The notes: generated by a model not told the origin, from the letters alone. A stretch of 64,000 nucleotides of DNA from Algibacter miyuki (GCF_030409805.1 NZ_JAUFQP010000007.1:1-64000), one strand, 5' to 3'; positions 23,645 to 33,664 are shown, counted from the first letter of the stretch. Numbers and translations: made by a program.

Positions 23645-24481
23645 ATGTTTGTAAAAAAAGTTCGAAAAGTAAATCATATTGCATTAGCGAAATTCAATGA
23701 AAAGGATACATTGAAAAAAATAAAAGGAGAAGTTTTTGGAGAAGAAATTGTACAAGCATTTTTTGAAACAAAATCTCAAAACCATTCTCAAGACTTGAAA
23801 TCAATCTTCAATGACCTTGAAGGTTTCAGAAAAGAACTTTTAGCGCTAAACACCAAAATTGATTATAGCCTATTTGAACCAAATCTTGAACAGGAAGTTG
23901 GCACTATTTGTAAAAAAGCGTCTTCTCCTCAAAACTGGTGTGAATTTTTCTTTTTGGTTTCACATTATATAAATGCTAAAAAAATATTAGAAATTGGAAC
24001 AAACCTGGGTGTTTCAGGACAATACTATCTAAAATCATTAATGTTAAATTCTAAAACAGATAATGATATTAATTTAACAACCATTGAAGGCATTCAAGGT
24101 TTATGCGATATCGCTGAAACCCGATTTAAATCTATAACACCAAACCATGATAATTTCAACATAATATGTGGACTTTATGATGACGTGCTTCCGGCTATTA
24201 TTGAGACAGACACAAAATTCGACCTCATCTTTATTGATGGCAACCATACTTATGATGCGACACTTCGCTATTATAAAATGCTTCTTTCTAATGTTTCAGA
24301 AAAAGCTATAATTATATTTGATGATATAAACTGGAGCCCAGAAATGATTAAAGTTTGGCAAGAAATTAAAAAAACCGACTATAGCTATTCCATAGACTTC
24401 TTCAAACTTGGTTTAATTATTATAGATAAAACGCAAACAGGAAAAACACCTAACGACTACAATTTATTTGTCTCTTTATAA
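23645..24481 (+). CDS. Class I SAM-dependent methyltransferase
   Basis: 278 residues, Rossmann-fold methyltransferase of the Methyltransf_24 type. SAM-binding motif I is KKILEIGTNLGVSGQYYL (about residues 115-132), followed by the acidic residue in LTTIEG and the FDLIFIDGNHTYDATLRYY and AIIIFDDINWSPEM segments typical of O-methyltransferases. The N-terminal 90 residues are helical and family-poor. Substrate unknown. It stands alone between the MarC gene and a convergent kinase. Confidence 0.85.
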   Translation: MFVKKVRKVNHIALAKFNEKDTLKKIKGEVFGEEIVQAFFETKSQNHSQDLKSIFNDLEGFRKELLALNTKIDYSLFEPNLEQEVGTICKKASSPQNWCEFFFLVSHYINAKKILEIGTNLGVSGQYYLKSLMLNSKTDNDINLTTIEGIQGLCDIAETRFKSITPNHDNFNIICGLYDDVLPAIIETDTKFDLIFIDGNHTYDATLRYYKMLLSNVSEKAIIIFDDINWSPEMIKVWQEIKKTDYSYSIDFFKLGLIIIDKTQTGKTPNDYNLFVSL

Positions 24482-24671
24482 AACAACAATTTAGAAGCGC
24501 AATAAAGGATTTCTGGTTTAAATATTTACTAAATAGAATCTTTACTGCGTTATAAATTCACATCTCACAAATCTCATTAAGCTATTGAAATGATGACAGC
24601 GATGAACCCATTATATTCTGAATAAAAACGGGAAATCCATACTTCGCGTACAGAAAAAGTTTTACTAAAAA

Positions 24672-26048
24672 CTAGTTTAAATCCACCTTAATGGTGAAAA
24701 GAAAAGTGGTTCCAATACCGAAATCACTTTCCACACGAATATCCCCACCTAGCATTTCAACATAAGCCTTAACGATAGATAAACCTATACCTGAGCCATG
24801 TAAAGCCTTTAAGTTTTGCTCATCAACCTGATAAAATGTTTCAAATATTTTATCAAAATCTTCCCGATGAATCCCAATACCATTATCTTTTAATCGAAAG
24901 GCTAAATATGATTCATCACGGCGTTCACACCATAATTCAACATCTCCTTTTTCAGTATATTTAATCGCATTTTTCACAAGATGTTTTAATATATAAACCA
25001 ACTTTACATTATCCGAACTTATAAAAGCATCCTGTACTCCAATGACGTTTTTTACGAGTAAACCCAAACCTTTCCCCTTGGCTTTTGGTAAAAATGTTTC
25101 GTAAATATCAGTAATCGTTTCATTAACATTAAACGTTTTAATATTAACATCTTTAGCACCAGACTCTATTACCGAAATATTTAGAATATCGGTCATAATA
25201 TCCAATAATGTTTCACCACTTTCTTCGATAATTTCTAAATATTCTTGATAATCTTTATCATCAACATTATAAACTTTTAAAAATTCCGTACAGCCCAAAA
25301 TCCCGTACATAGGCGTTCGTATTTCATGACTCATGTTAGCGAGAAAAGCAGATTTCAATTTATCAGATTGCTCTGCCCTATTTTTAGCCACCAATACATT
25401 TTGATGTTTTTCAGTAAGTTCTAATTGCAATTTATTCTCTTTTACCAAAGCACTATGCAACTGATTAACCAAAAAAGACACCGAAAAAACCAATAATAAG
25501 TTAAAAAGCAAATCGTTAATTATAATCACAAATAACAATTCTACTTCATAACCTTTGTATGCTGGTAAATCAATCCATTGAAAATAAACGGATAAAATTA
25601 AAACTAAGTAAAAAAACGCCGCCGCTAACAATGCTAATAATCCATGTTTGCGACCACTAAACAGAGTAATTATAATGGTTAAAACAAAAACCAACATACT
25701 GCCATTACCTTTAAAACCAAGTAAAGCCAACATCATAAATGCCAACAACAAGAAGTTAATAGAAAATAACAGTTTTCTTGTTTTAAAGCTAATAGACCTA
25801 CTAAATACATTAAATATTAAAACACAAAAGGCACTGGTATTAGTATAAAACACATGCATTTCATCCCTATAAATAGCGACATATGCACTAGCTATATAAG
25901 AGAAAGAACCAAAAACAAAAGTTAAAATTAAAATGGTTGCAAAAAGTTTATCTCGAAAATACGGCAGCCCTTCTTTCTCTTTTCTGTCGAACAAGCCAGA
26001 ATACCGAAAATACCAATGCAGGAGCGACTCCCATATTTTGTTTAGCAT
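24672..26048 (-). CDS. Membrane sensor histidine kinase
   Basis: 458 residues. About six transmembrane helices in the first 190 residues form the sensor, then a short coiled coil, a HisKA domain with H241 (ANMSHEIRTPMYGI), and a HATPase domain with the N-box LVKNAIKYT, DNGIGI and GSGIGLSIVKAYVEMLGG. There is no receiver domain and no response regulator gene beside it, so it is an orphan kinase. Divergent from the kynurenine operon. Confidence 0.92.
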   Translation of the reverse strand: MLNKIWESLLHWYFRYSGLFDRKEKEGLPYFRDKLFATILILTFVFGSFSYIASAYVAIYRDEMHVFYTNTSAFCVLIFNVFSRSISFKTRKLLFSINFLLLAFMMLALLGFKGNGSMLVFVLTIIITLFSGRKHGLLALLAAAFFYLVLILSVYFQWIDLPAYKGYEVELLFVIIINDLLFNLLLVFSVSFLVNQLHSALVKENKLQLELTEKHQNVLVAKNRAEQSDKLKSAFLANMSHEIRTPMYGILGCTEFLKVYNVDDKDYQEYLEIIEESGETLLDIMTDILNISVIESGAKDVNIKTFNVNETITDIYETFLPKAKGKGLGLLVKNVIGVQDAFISSDNVKLVYILKHLVKNAIKYTEKGDVELWCERRDESYLAFRLKDNGIGIHREDFDKIFETFYQVDEQNLKALHGSGIGLSIVKAYVEMLGGDIRVESDFGIGTTFLFTIKVDLN

Positions 26049-26133
26049 AAATTAAGGTAAATTATAGGTTGATGCATTAAAGTTAAACAATTCCTACAAA
26101 ATAACACCCAAATTATATATGATATAATTATGT

Positions 26134-26141
26134 TATTTTTG
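26134..26141 (+). promoter_or_regulatory. Candidate -7 box of the kynurenine operon
   Basis: TATTTTTG fits TAnnTTTG and lies 23 bases before the kynU start; no clear -33 TTG at standard spacing. Confidence 0.4.
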
Positions 26142-26164
26142 CTTAAACAGAAAAACCTAAAGCT

Positions 26165-27436
26165 TTGCCTGAATACAAATTAGGTCTAGAATTTGCCCAG
26201 CAACTAGACGCCAAAGACGCTATTAAATCGTATCGGAATCAATTCCATATCCCAAAAGACAAAACGGGAAAAAATTTTATTTATATGACAGGGAACTCCC
26301 TTGGTCTTCAACCTAAAACGACAAAACAATACATAAACCAGGAGCTTGAAGATTGGGCGAACCTGGGTGTCGAAGGTCATTTCGAAGCTAAAAACCCTTG
26401 GCTACCTTATCATGAATTTTTAACTGAGAGCATGGCGAAAGTTGTTGGCGCAAAACCCCTTGAGGTTATTGTTATGAACACCCTAACCACCAACTTACAC
26501 CTCATGATGGTGTCTTTTTATAAACCAACAAAAACACGCTATAAAATCCTTATTGAAAGTGATGCTTTTCCTTCGGATAAATATGCTGTGGAATCGCAAT
26601 TACGTCACCATGGTTTTGATGATAAGGAAGGTGTGGTGCTTTGGAAACCAAGAAAAGGTGAAGAACTTCTTAATTATGACGACTTAGAAAAAATTTTAGA
26701 AACTCAAGGCGACGAGATTGCACTCATCATGCTTGGAGGCATTAACTATTATACCGGTCAGTTTTTCGATTTAAAACGCATTGCAACACTGGGCCATAAA
26801 TTTGGTTGTAATGTAGGGTTCGATTGTGCTCATGGCGCAGGTAACGTTCAATTAAACCTCCACGATTCAGGAGCTGACTTTGCTGTTTGGTGCACCTATA
26901 AATATTTAAATGCTGGCCCAGGAAGTTTGGGCGGTTGTTTTGTACACGAACGCCACGCCCATAATAAAGAATTAAATCGCTTTACCGGCTGGTGGAGCCA
27001 CAACAAAAAAACGCGATTCAATATGCGTAATGAATTCGATCAACTTCCTGGTGCGGAAGGTTGGCAACTGAGCAACCCTCCTATTCTGTCTATGGCTGCC
27101 ATAAAAGCATCTTTAGATATGTTTCAGGAAGTAGGCATAGAAAATCTAGTAAAAAAATCTAAAACCCTTACAGGCTATTTCGAATTTCTATTAAAACAAC
27201 TTGGCGAAGATGTTATTAAAATCATCACACCTTCACACCCAGAAGAACGCGGTTGTCAACTGTCCATTCAAGTTAAAAACGCAAATAAAAATTTGCACGA
27301 TAAGCTTACTGCATCGGGCGTAATTAGCGATTGGCGATCTCCCGACGTCATTAGATGTGCGCCTGTACCCTTATATAATTCTTATGAAGATATTTTTAAT
27401 TTAGTTGAAAAATTAAAAGCCATTTTAGATGAATAA
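26165..27436 (+). CDS. kynU: Kynureninase
   Basis: PLP enzyme that cleaves 3-hydroxykynurenine (or kynurenine) to 3-hydroxyanthranilate (or anthranilate) and alanine. 423 residues; motifs GNSLGLQPKTT, the PLP segment FDCAHGAGNVQLNLHDSGADF, and CTYKYLNAGPGSLGGCFVHERH with K246 as the Schiff-base lysine. The start is TTG, because no ATG occurs before conserved sequence and homology begins at EYKLGLEFAQQLDAKD. First gene of the operon; overlaps kmo by eight bases. Confidence 0.96.
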   Translation: MPEYKLGLEFAQQLDAKDAIKSYRNQFHIPKDKTGKNFIYMTGNSLGLQPKTTKQYINQELEDWANLGVEGHFEAKNPWLPYHEFLTESMAKVVGAKPLEVIVMNTLTTNLHLMMVSFYKPTKTRYKILIESDAFPSDKYAVESQLRHHGFDDKEGVVLWKPRKGEELLNYDDLEKILETQGDEIALIMLGGINYYTGQFFDLKRIATLGHKFGCNVGFDCAHGAGNVQLNLHDSGADFAVWCTYKYLNAGPGSLGGCFVHERHAHNKELNRFTGWWSHNKKTRFNMRNEFDQLPGAEGWQLSNPPILSMAAIKASLDMFQEVGIENLVKKSKTLTGYFEFLLKQLGEDVIKIITPSHPEERGCQLSIQVKNANKNLHDKLTASGVISDWRSPDVIRCAPVPLYNSYEDIFNLVEKLKAILDE

Positions 27437-28817
27437 ACAACAAAATGTAATCGTTATTGGCGCAGGTCTTTCCGGAAGTTTGTTAGCCTTACGTCTAGCC
27501 CAACGTGGTTATCGCGTTATGGTTTACGAAATGCGTCCAGATTTACGAAAAGTAGATATCAGTGCGGGCCGATCTATCAATCTAGCTTTTTCCAACCGAG
27601 GTAACAAAGCCATGAAACTTGTTGGATTAGAAGACAAAGTGAAATCGCTTTGCATTCCCATGCATGGTAGAATGATTCATGATCAAGATGGAAACACGTT
27701 TCAATCGAATTACAGCGGAAGAGATCAAGAGTACATCTACTCCGTTTCTCGTGGCGATTTAAACGCTTTACTTTTAGATGAAGCCGAACAACACGAAAAT
27801 GTGAATATACATTTCAACAAAAAATGTAAATCGGTAGATTTTGAAAAAACCACTGCCCTTTTTAAAGACTACCAAACCAAAACGGAATTTATCGAAGATG
27901 CAGATGTTATTATAGCCACCGATGGCGCAGGTTCAGCATTACGTCGAAGTTATTTTTTAGGAAAAAAATTCTTGTTCAGTTTTTCTCAAGATTACTTATC
28001 CTATGGCTATAAAGAATTAAGTATTTTACCCACAGAAAATGGCGGATACCAAACACATAAAAACGCACTTCATATATGGCCGCGCGGAAATTTCATGCTC
28101 ATTGCACTTCCCAATTTAAACGGCAGTTTTACAGTTACTTTATTTCTAAGTTATTCCGAAGGTGAATACAATTTCGACAATCTTAACACGCCCGAGCTAG
28201 TCGAACTATTTTTCGAAAAAGAATTCCCCGATGCACTGGCTATTATGCCTAATTTAACGGACGATTTTTTCAACAATCCAACCGCTGCTTTAGGTACTGT
28301 AAAATGTTCGCCATGGCATTATAAAGGCAATACCCTTTTAATGGGCGACGCAGCTCACGCTATCGTCCCTTTTTACGGCCAAGGCATGAATGCTGCTTTT
28401 GAGGACGTTGTTGAATTAGACGCCGTTTTAGACAAACATGAAGGCGAATGGGAACAAATATTTAAAACTTACGAAAAACAACGTAAAAAAGATACCGATG
28501 CTATTGCCGATTTAGCTATCGATAATTTTTTAGAAATGCGAGATCATGTGGCACATCCTATTTTTCAAGAAAAGCGTAAAATAGAAATGGCTTTAGAAAA
28601 GCAGTTTCCAACTCAATATGCTTCAAAATATAGTTTAGTTACCTTCAACGAAAACATAGGTTATCAAGAAGCTATGCTAAGAGGGCGCGCCCAAGATAAA
28701 GCCATACTCAGTTTACTAAAAAACAATAGTATAACCTCTTCGGAAGACTTAAGTAGTGTTCTAAAAAAGGTGCAACAAGAAACCGAAAACATCTTAAACC
28801 TAAGTTCTGATTTATAG
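27429..28817 (+). CDS. kmo: Kynurenine 3-monooxygenase
   Basis: FAD-dependent hydroxylase converting kynurenine to 3-hydroxykynurenine with NADPH and O2. 462 residues. FAD-binding GxGxxG is VIGAGLSGSLLALRLAQRGY near the N-terminus; the second FAD motif is LMGDAAHAIVPFYGQGMNAAFED. The overlap with kynU implies translational coupling. A C-terminal hydrophobic anchor, as in mitochondrial KMO, is absent. Confidence 0.96.
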   Translation: MNKQQNVIVIGAGLSGSLLALRLAQRGYRVMVYEMRPDLRKVDISAGRSINLAFSNRGNKAMKLVGLEDKVKSLCIPMHGRMIHDQDGNTFQSNYSGRDQEYIYSVSRGDLNALLLDEAEQHENVNIHFNKKCKSVDFEKTTALFKDYQTKTEFIEDADVIIATDGAGSALRRSYFLGKKFLFSFSQDYLSYGYKELSILPTENGGYQTHKNALHIWPRGNFMLIALPNLNGSFTVTLFLSYSEGEYNFDNLNTPELVELFFEKEFPDALAIMPNLTDDFFNNPTAALGTVKCSPWHYKGNTLLMGDAAHAIVPFYGQGMNAAFEDVVELDAVLDKHEGEWEQIFKTYEKQRKKDTDAIADLAIDNFLEMRDHVAHPIFQEKRKIEMALEKQFPTQYASKYSLVTFNENIGYQEAMLRGRAQDKAILSLLKNNSITSSEDLSSVLKKVQQETENILNLSSDL

Positions 28818-28940
28818 ATTACGAGTTCTCGATTTCAGAGAACTATAGTTCTAAAAGGCTAACTAATATTTAACATTTTGAATATTCAGAATTCATTATA
28901 AATTGTAACTTTATACAAACTTAATTCAAAACATAAAAAA

Positions 28941-29474
28941 ATGAGTACACTAGTTTCTCCTTTAAATTTCAAAGCTTGGATTGAAGAAAATAGACATTTA
29001 TTAAAACCTCCCGTTGGGAACAAAGTGGTTTGGAAAGATGGCGAGTTTATTGTCATGGTTGTTGGCGGTCCAAATAACCGTAAAGATTATCATTACAATG
29101 AAACTCCAGAATTTTTCTATCAAGTTGAAGGTGATATTATTCTGAAAATAATTGATAATGGCACGCCTAAAGATGTACACATTAAAGAAGGGGATATCTA
29201 TTTATTACCAGCAAAAGTGCCGCATTCGCCACAACGCGGTGCCAACACCGTAGGTTTGGTTATAGAGTATAAACGCCCCGAAGGGATGCGAGATGCCTTA
29301 TTGTGGTTTTGCGAAAATTGTGTCACTAAACTTTATGAGGAAGATTTTACAGTAGAAAATATTGAAACCGATATGCCTAAAATTTTCGATAATTATTACA
29401 GTGATCAGCACAAACGTACTTGCCCAAATTGTAGTGAAATTATGCAACCTCCGAAAAAGGTTAAAATTGAATAG
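28941..29474 (+). CDS. nbaC: 3-hydroxyanthranilate 3,4-dioxygenase
   Basis: Non-haem iron cupin dioxygenase that opens 3-hydroxyanthranilate to 2-amino-3-carboxymuconate semialdehyde. 177 residues. Metal ligands are visible in DYHYNETPEFFYQVEG (His and Glu) and PHSPQRG (His). The C-terminus carries the second, rubredoxin-like iron site (CENC and CPNC) found in bacterial and fungal enzymes. Third gene of the pathway cluster, 123 bases behind kmo. Confidence 0.96.
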   Translation: MSTLVSPLNFKAWIEENRHLLKPPVGNKVVWKDGEFIVMVVGGPNNRKDYHYNETPEFFYQVEGDIILKIIDNGTPKDVHIKEGDIYLLPAKVPHSPQRGANTVGLVIEYKRPEGMRDALLWFCENCVTKLYEEDFTVENIETDMPKIFDNYYSDQHKRTCPNCSEIMQPPKKVKIE

Positions 29475-29549
29475 TACGTTTTACACTTCAAATAGTCCTG
29501 ATTAAAATAACAATCTAAAACTTTTTTCGCTTTCGCTGAAACCAAACAC

Positions 29550-30632
29550 ATGAAACGTAAACTTAGAATTAACGGCCATTCGCACTTACTTCCCTATCCG
29601 GAAGAAATACCAGATTACATGCAAGAAAAAGGCATTTTTTGGGTGGATAAAGACCGCAAATTTATGCTTCAGAAAGATTGGAAACGCCCCGTAACCGACT
29701 CTAGTTTTTTTCTAGATGAAAAACTAGAATGGATGGAGCGCAACAAACTAGATCACGCCGTGGTTTTAAACCTGTCGCAACTTTACGGTAATGGTTTGCG
29801 TGTTGAAGAAATGAAAAAGGCTTTGCGTTTTCAAAACGATTTTAATGCCCGAATACAGCGCGAACACCCCAGTAAATTCACTTGTGGTTTTGTGGTACAT
29901 CCTGGTTTTATTCGTAGTGCCTGTTGGGAAATTGAACGTTGCGTAGAAACGCATGGTATGCAATTACTTTGTTTGCCAACCCATTACATGGATACTATTG
30001 GCACGTGGCGTTGTATTTTTGACGAAGAAAATGAACCTATTTTTGAACTGGCTAACAAATACAATTTAGCGGTCGAAATTCACCCGTATGATGGCGAAAA
30101 ATTTATAAAATTAGAAAACACCTCTTGGCGCTTTCACCTTATTTGGATGTTGGCACAATGTGGCGATGCATACCATTTTCTAACCTTAAATGGCTATCAA
30201 GAAAAATATCCAAACATGCGTACTTGCTTTGCTCATGGCGGACAATTGGCTCAAATTAATTTAGGCAGACGTATTCAAGGTTTCGATGGTAGACCCGATT
30301 TATTTGAAGGCAAACACCACCCAAGAAAAGCCGTAGGGCATAAAAATATTTTCTTCGATACTTTAGTGCATGATACTGGAGGCTTGGAGTTACTAATTAG
30401 AAATCATGGTTCTAAACAAGTTATCATGGGGCTAGACGATCCGTATCCTTTGGGAGAAATGGAAAGTGATAAGCAATCATCATACCCAGGGAAAATTTTA
30501 GATTTAGCCGTAGAACGCGACATTATTACCACTACAGAGTACGACGATATTTGGGAAAACAACGTGGTGCAATGGCTTTGTGGTGATGATGATATTGCAA
30601 AACAAAAACTACTCAATCGAATTTTAGGATAA
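29550..30632 (+). CDS. Amidohydrolase, probable aminocarboxymuconate-semialdehyde decarboxylase (ACMSD)
   Basis: Zinc-dependent amidohydrolase_2 family enzyme, 360 residues. Metal-site motifs are NGHSH (HxH) at residues 8-12, AVEIHPYDG, CFAHGG and GLDDPYPLGE. Its place directly after the 3-hydroxyanthranilate dioxygenase identifies it as ACMSD, which decarboxylates the ring-opened product and diverts it from quinolinate and NAD synthesis into catabolism. The dehydrogenase and deaminase of the lower pathway, and tryptophan dioxygenase, are not in the window. Confidence 0.88.
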   Translation: MKRKLRINGHSHLLPYPEEIPDYMQEKGIFWVDKDRKFMLQKDWKRPVTDSSFFLDEKLEWMERNKLDHAVVLNLSQLYGNGLRVEEMKKALRFQNDFNARIQREHPSKFTCGFVVHPGFIRSACWEIERCVETHGMQLLCLPTHYMDTIGTWRCIFDEENEPIFELANKYNLAVEIHPYDGEKFIKLENTSWRFHLIWMLAQCGDAYHFLTLNGYQEKYPNMRTCFAHGGQLAQINLGRRIQGFDGRPDLFEGKHHPRKAVGHKNIFFDTLVHDTGGLELLIRNHGSKQVIMGLDDPYPLGEMESDKQSSYPGKILDLAVERDIITTTEYDDIWENNVVQWLCGDDDIAKQKLLNRILG

Positions 30633-30722
30633 CCAAAACCTGCTTTTAATTATCAGAAGACTAAAGATTGTAAAAAAGTAATACTTTTGTGTTTTATTCA
30701 TTACGAAAAGAACAAATTCTAA

Positions 30723-31364
30723 ATGCCCTTTTTACCCGAAGAATTAGACGCCTACGTTGTAAACCATTCTGAAGACGAACCTTCATTATTACAGCAACTT
30801 ACGCGCGAAACGTATCAAAAAATTTTACAGCCCATTATGCTGAGCGGTCCTTATCAAGGCCGTGTTTTAAGCATGATTTCTAAACTTAAAAACCCGAAAA
30901 CCATTTTGGAACTCGGTACTTTTACAGGTTATGCCTCTTTATGTTTAGCTGAAGGTTTACAAAAAGATGGTGAGTTACACACTATTGATGTAAATGAAGA
31001 ACTGTTTGATTTTCAGCGTAAATATTTCGATAAATCGGAATACGGAAACCAAATTTTTCAGCATCTCGGTAATGCTATTGATATTATCCCAACGCTCGAT
31101 AAAACTTTCGATTTAATTTTTATTGATGCCGATAAACCCAACTACGTCAATTATTTTCATTTAATTATTGAAAAGTTAAATCCGGGTGGCATTATTATTT
31201 CCGATAATGTGTTGTGGCATGGTAAAGTAATTGAACCGCTAGACCCTAAAGATAAATCGACTAAAGCAGTTTTGGATTACAACACGCTTTTAAAGGAAGA
31301 CCCAAGAATAGAAACCGTAGTTTTACCTATTCGAGATGGATTAACGGTGAGTAGAAAACTGTAA
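30723..31364 (+). CDS. O-methyltransferase, caffeoyl-CoA type
   Basis: 213 residues, Methyltransf_3 family. SAM motif KTILELGTFTGYASLCLAEGL, then HTIDVNEELFDFQRKYF and the metal-binding FDLIFIDADKPNYVNYFH and GIIISDNVLWHGKV. Cytosolic cation-dependent methyltransferase of unknown substrate. It is common in flavobacteria; being 90 bases behind the kynurenine operon does not prove a link. Confidence 0.92.
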   Translation: MPFLPEELDAYVVNHSEDEPSLLQQLTRETYQKILQPIMLSGPYQGRVLSMISKLKNPKTILELGTFTGYASLCLAEGLQKDGELHTIDVNEELFDFQRKYFDKSEYGNQIFQHLGNAIDIIPTLDKTFDLIFIDADKPNYVNYFHLIIEKLNPGGIIISDNVLWHGKVIEPLDPKDKSTKAVLDYNTLLKEDPRIETVVLPIRDGLTVSRKL

Positions 31365-31424
31365 TTAGGGTTATAAATTAATGAGATTTCCGCCTTCGCG
31401 GAAATAGAAAACCATATATTTTCA

Positions 31425-31853
31425 ATGTTTAGTAAAGAAGAATCAAGACGAATGAGAGAAGAATTCTGGACCAGTTTCGGAAAATCTTTCCCACGAAAGT
31501 GGATTTTATACAACACAAAATTAAAAGGTTTAAGTTTTAAATTTCATTTTGATAATAAATCGGCATTAATCGCTTTAGATCTTGAGGATGATTTGGAACA
31601 CCGCATAAACCATTGGGAGAAACTAGAGGCTTTAAAATCTATTTTATTAGATGAATATTTGCCAGACGCCATTTACAACGAAGCTTATTTTTTAGATAAT
31701 GAAAAAGAAATTTCGAGAATTTATGTGCCGTTAGAACAAAAAGTATCTATCCATAACAAAAACACATGGCGCGATGTGATGGAGTTTTTTAATGTTAACA
31801 TGAATTTATTTGAAGCTTTTTTCGAGGAATACAAAGATGTTATTGAAGGTTAA
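31425..31853 (+). CDS. DUF4268 domain-containing protein
   Basis: 142 residues that match the DUF4268 pattern (EFWTSFGKSFPRKWILYNTKLKGLSFKFHFD, RINHWEKLEALK, FFEEYKDVIEG). DUF4268 occurs in proteins linked to nuclease-type folds, but this short stand-alone form is a conserved flavobacterial protein without assigned function. No signal peptide or membrane helix. Confidence 0.8.
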   Translation: MFSKEESRRMREEFWTSFGKSFPRKWILYNTKLKGLSFKFHFDNKSALIALDLEDDLEHRINHWEKLEALKSILLDEYLPDAIYNEAYFLDNEKEISRIYVPLEQKVSIHNKNTWRDVMEFFNVNMNLFEAFFEEYKDVIEG

Positions 31854-31868
31854 TACCTCCACTAAACA

Positions 31869-32360
31869 CTAGAACAACTTTTCCATTTCAAAATCGTCCA
31901 TAACAAAGCCGTTTCCAATATCGGTAACAGATGCTTTTACGTTTTTAAAGCCTAACTTTTCGTAAGCTGCAATAGATGTTGTATTGTATTTATTCACCTT
32001 CAATCTTATGCCTAAAAGTTGTTGCTTTTTTGCTTCTTCATCTATAAAATTTAAAGCAACTCGGCCAACACCTTTACCTCTACATGCTTTTGCAACGTAT
32101 AGTTTACTCAAAAATAAAAAATTGGCTTCGGGTTTAATAGCCATATAGCCAACTGGTGTTTCGTTATAGGTTAAATAGTAAAACTGCGCACCTAAACCCA
32201 CCTGGTCTTCAATCGCTTTCGCGGAATTAAATTTAGCCAGCATATATTCCACTTGCTCTAAACCAATGATACTCGGATAATGCTCATGCCAAATTTGGCT
32301 CGCTAAGGTTTCTACTAATTTAAAATCATCTTGTGTTTTTGCTCTTTTAACTGCTATCAT
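31869..32360 (-). CDS. GNAT-family N-acetyltransferase
   Basis: 163 residues. Acetyl-CoA binding motif A is LFLSKLYVAKACRGKGVGRVALNFIDEEAKK (R/QxxGxG/A form RGKGVG), followed by NKYNTTSIAAYEKLGFKNV. Acceptor unknown. Overlaps the hemolysin III gene by four bases on the same strand. Confidence 0.92.
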   Translation of the reverse strand: MIAVKRAKTQDDFKLVETLASQIWHEHYPSIIGLEQVEYMLAKFNSAKAIEDQVGLGAQFYYLTYNETPVGYMAIKPEANFLFLSKLYVAKACRGKGVGRVALNFIDEEAKKQQLLGIRLKVNKYNTTSIAAYEKLGFKNVKASVTDIGNGFVMDDFEMEKLF

Positions 32361-32983
32361 ATCACGTAATTAAAAATCATAAAAAAATGAAAAATGGCTC
32401 CCGAAAGCACAAATAAATGCCAAATAACATGATTGTACGGGATTTTATCAATAGCATAAAACACAATACCAATGGTATATGACATCCCTCCTAAAAATAA
32501 AAACCATATGCCATTAGTGCCTATCATTTCGGATAAATAGGAAAAATCGAAAACAATAAGCCACCCCATAATCAAATAGAGCAAGGTTGAAAATATTTCA
32601 AATTTTCCTGTAAAAAATATTTTTAGAATCACTCCAAAAATGGCAATCCCCCAAACACTCCAAAACAGTGGCCAGCCCAAACTTTGATCCAGTGTAATTA
32701 AACAAACCGGCGTGTAAGTTCCTGCAATAAGGCCGTAAATACTAATGTGATCGAAAATTCGAAAAATGTGTTTTCTGCGTTCATCCTTAACCGAATGATA
32801 CAATGTTGACGCTGTAAATAAAACAATGATAGATAAACCATAAACCAACACACTAAACAAACTCCACTCGGTTTTAGCCGTTTCAAAAGTTATTAGTAAA
32901 ACCAAAGCAACAACACCTAATATCGCACCAAAACCATGCGTTAACGCATTTAATTTCTCCTCGAATGGTGTTTGAATTCTCAT
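32357..32983 (-). CDS. Hemolysin III / PAQR family membrane protein
   Basis: 208 residues with seven helices. Family signatures: EEKLNALTHGFGAILG, STLYHSV, HISIYGLIAGTYTP and HVIWHLFVLSGAIFHFF, whose histidines form the metal site of the PAQR superfamily. Probably not a toxin; bacterial members affect membrane lipid homeostasis. Middle gene of a three-gene minus-strand operon. Confidence 0.93.
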   Translation of the reverse strand: MRIQTPFEEKLNALTHGFGAILGVVALVLLITFETAKTEWSLFSVLVYGLSIIVLFTASTLYHSVKDERRKHIFRIFDHISIYGLIAGTYTPVCLITLDQSLGWPLFWSVWGIAIFGVILKIFFTGKFEIFSTLLYLIMGWLIVFDFSYLSEMIGTNGIWFLFLGGMSYTIGIVFYAIDKIPYNHVIWHLFVLSGAIFHFFMIFNYVI

Positions 32984-32986
32984 AAA

Positions 32987-33664
32987 TTAGGGTGTTTCAG
33001 TCTCGTTTTTCCACTTTTCAGTTAGGTCGTAAAAGTCAAATTTGATAGCCGACTTCTGCCGTTCTAATCGTCCACTTTGGAAGTTTCGTTGCAGAATATC
33101 TTCAATTAAATAATCTTCTTTTACGTTTTCGGGGTCAAATTCTCGTTTCAACGAAATATCAAACATACTAGCCGTGGTATTGTACCAAAAAGCACGCCAA
33201 CCATTCCGAAGTTCTTTAACCAAATCAAACGTTGTTACACCTGTTTGGCGATGTATTAATTTAACGAGTATCTGCCCTTCGGTACGACTCATTTTCTTTA
33301 ACTTTTCAGAAAACTCTCCTTCAATATATTTCTGAATCTTTTTTGTGTACCTTCTCTTATCTCGATTTCTGGTAAGTGTTTCTAAATGCTTGGTTAAGGA
33401 ATCTAACCTATCGGCAGCCAATTTAGCGTACGGATAAACTTTTAAGGTTTTTCGGCGTAAAATTAAATACCGAATACGTTCTTCTCTTGTCTTAAATTTT
33501 AAGCGATGCAAAATCATAACGGCATCTAAATCAATGGTTGTTCTCGGTACAGAATCGCCTTTAATAATCAAATATTGTCCAACTGTGGTATCCTTAACCG
33601 CATCGTTTACTTGAGCCACAAGTAACAATGGAAATAACAGAAATACATAGTTTAAAAATTTCAT
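32987..33664 (-). CDS. DUF4294 domain-containing secreted protein
   Basis: Exported protein (signal peptide MKFLNYVFLLFPLLLVAQ) with the DUF4294 core KVYPYAKLAADRLDSL...LKKMSRTEGQILVKLIHRQTG...LRNGWRAFWYNTTASMFDISLKREFDP. Start set at the ATG before the signal sequence (33664); the frame is open to 33682. Function unknown; conserved in Bacteroidota and located three bases upstream of the hemolysin III gene. Confidence 0.88.
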   Translation of the reverse strand: MKFLNYVFLLFPLLLVAQVNDAVKDTTVGQYLIIKGDSVPRTTIDLDAVMILHRLKFKTREERIRYLILRRKTLKVYPYAKLAADRLDSLTKHLETLTRNRDKRRYTKKIQKYIEGEFSEKLKKMSRTEGQILVKLIHRQTGVTTFDLVKELRNGWRAFWYNTTASMFDISLKREFDPENVKEDYLIEDILQRNFQSGRLERQKSAIKFDFYDLTEKWKNETETP

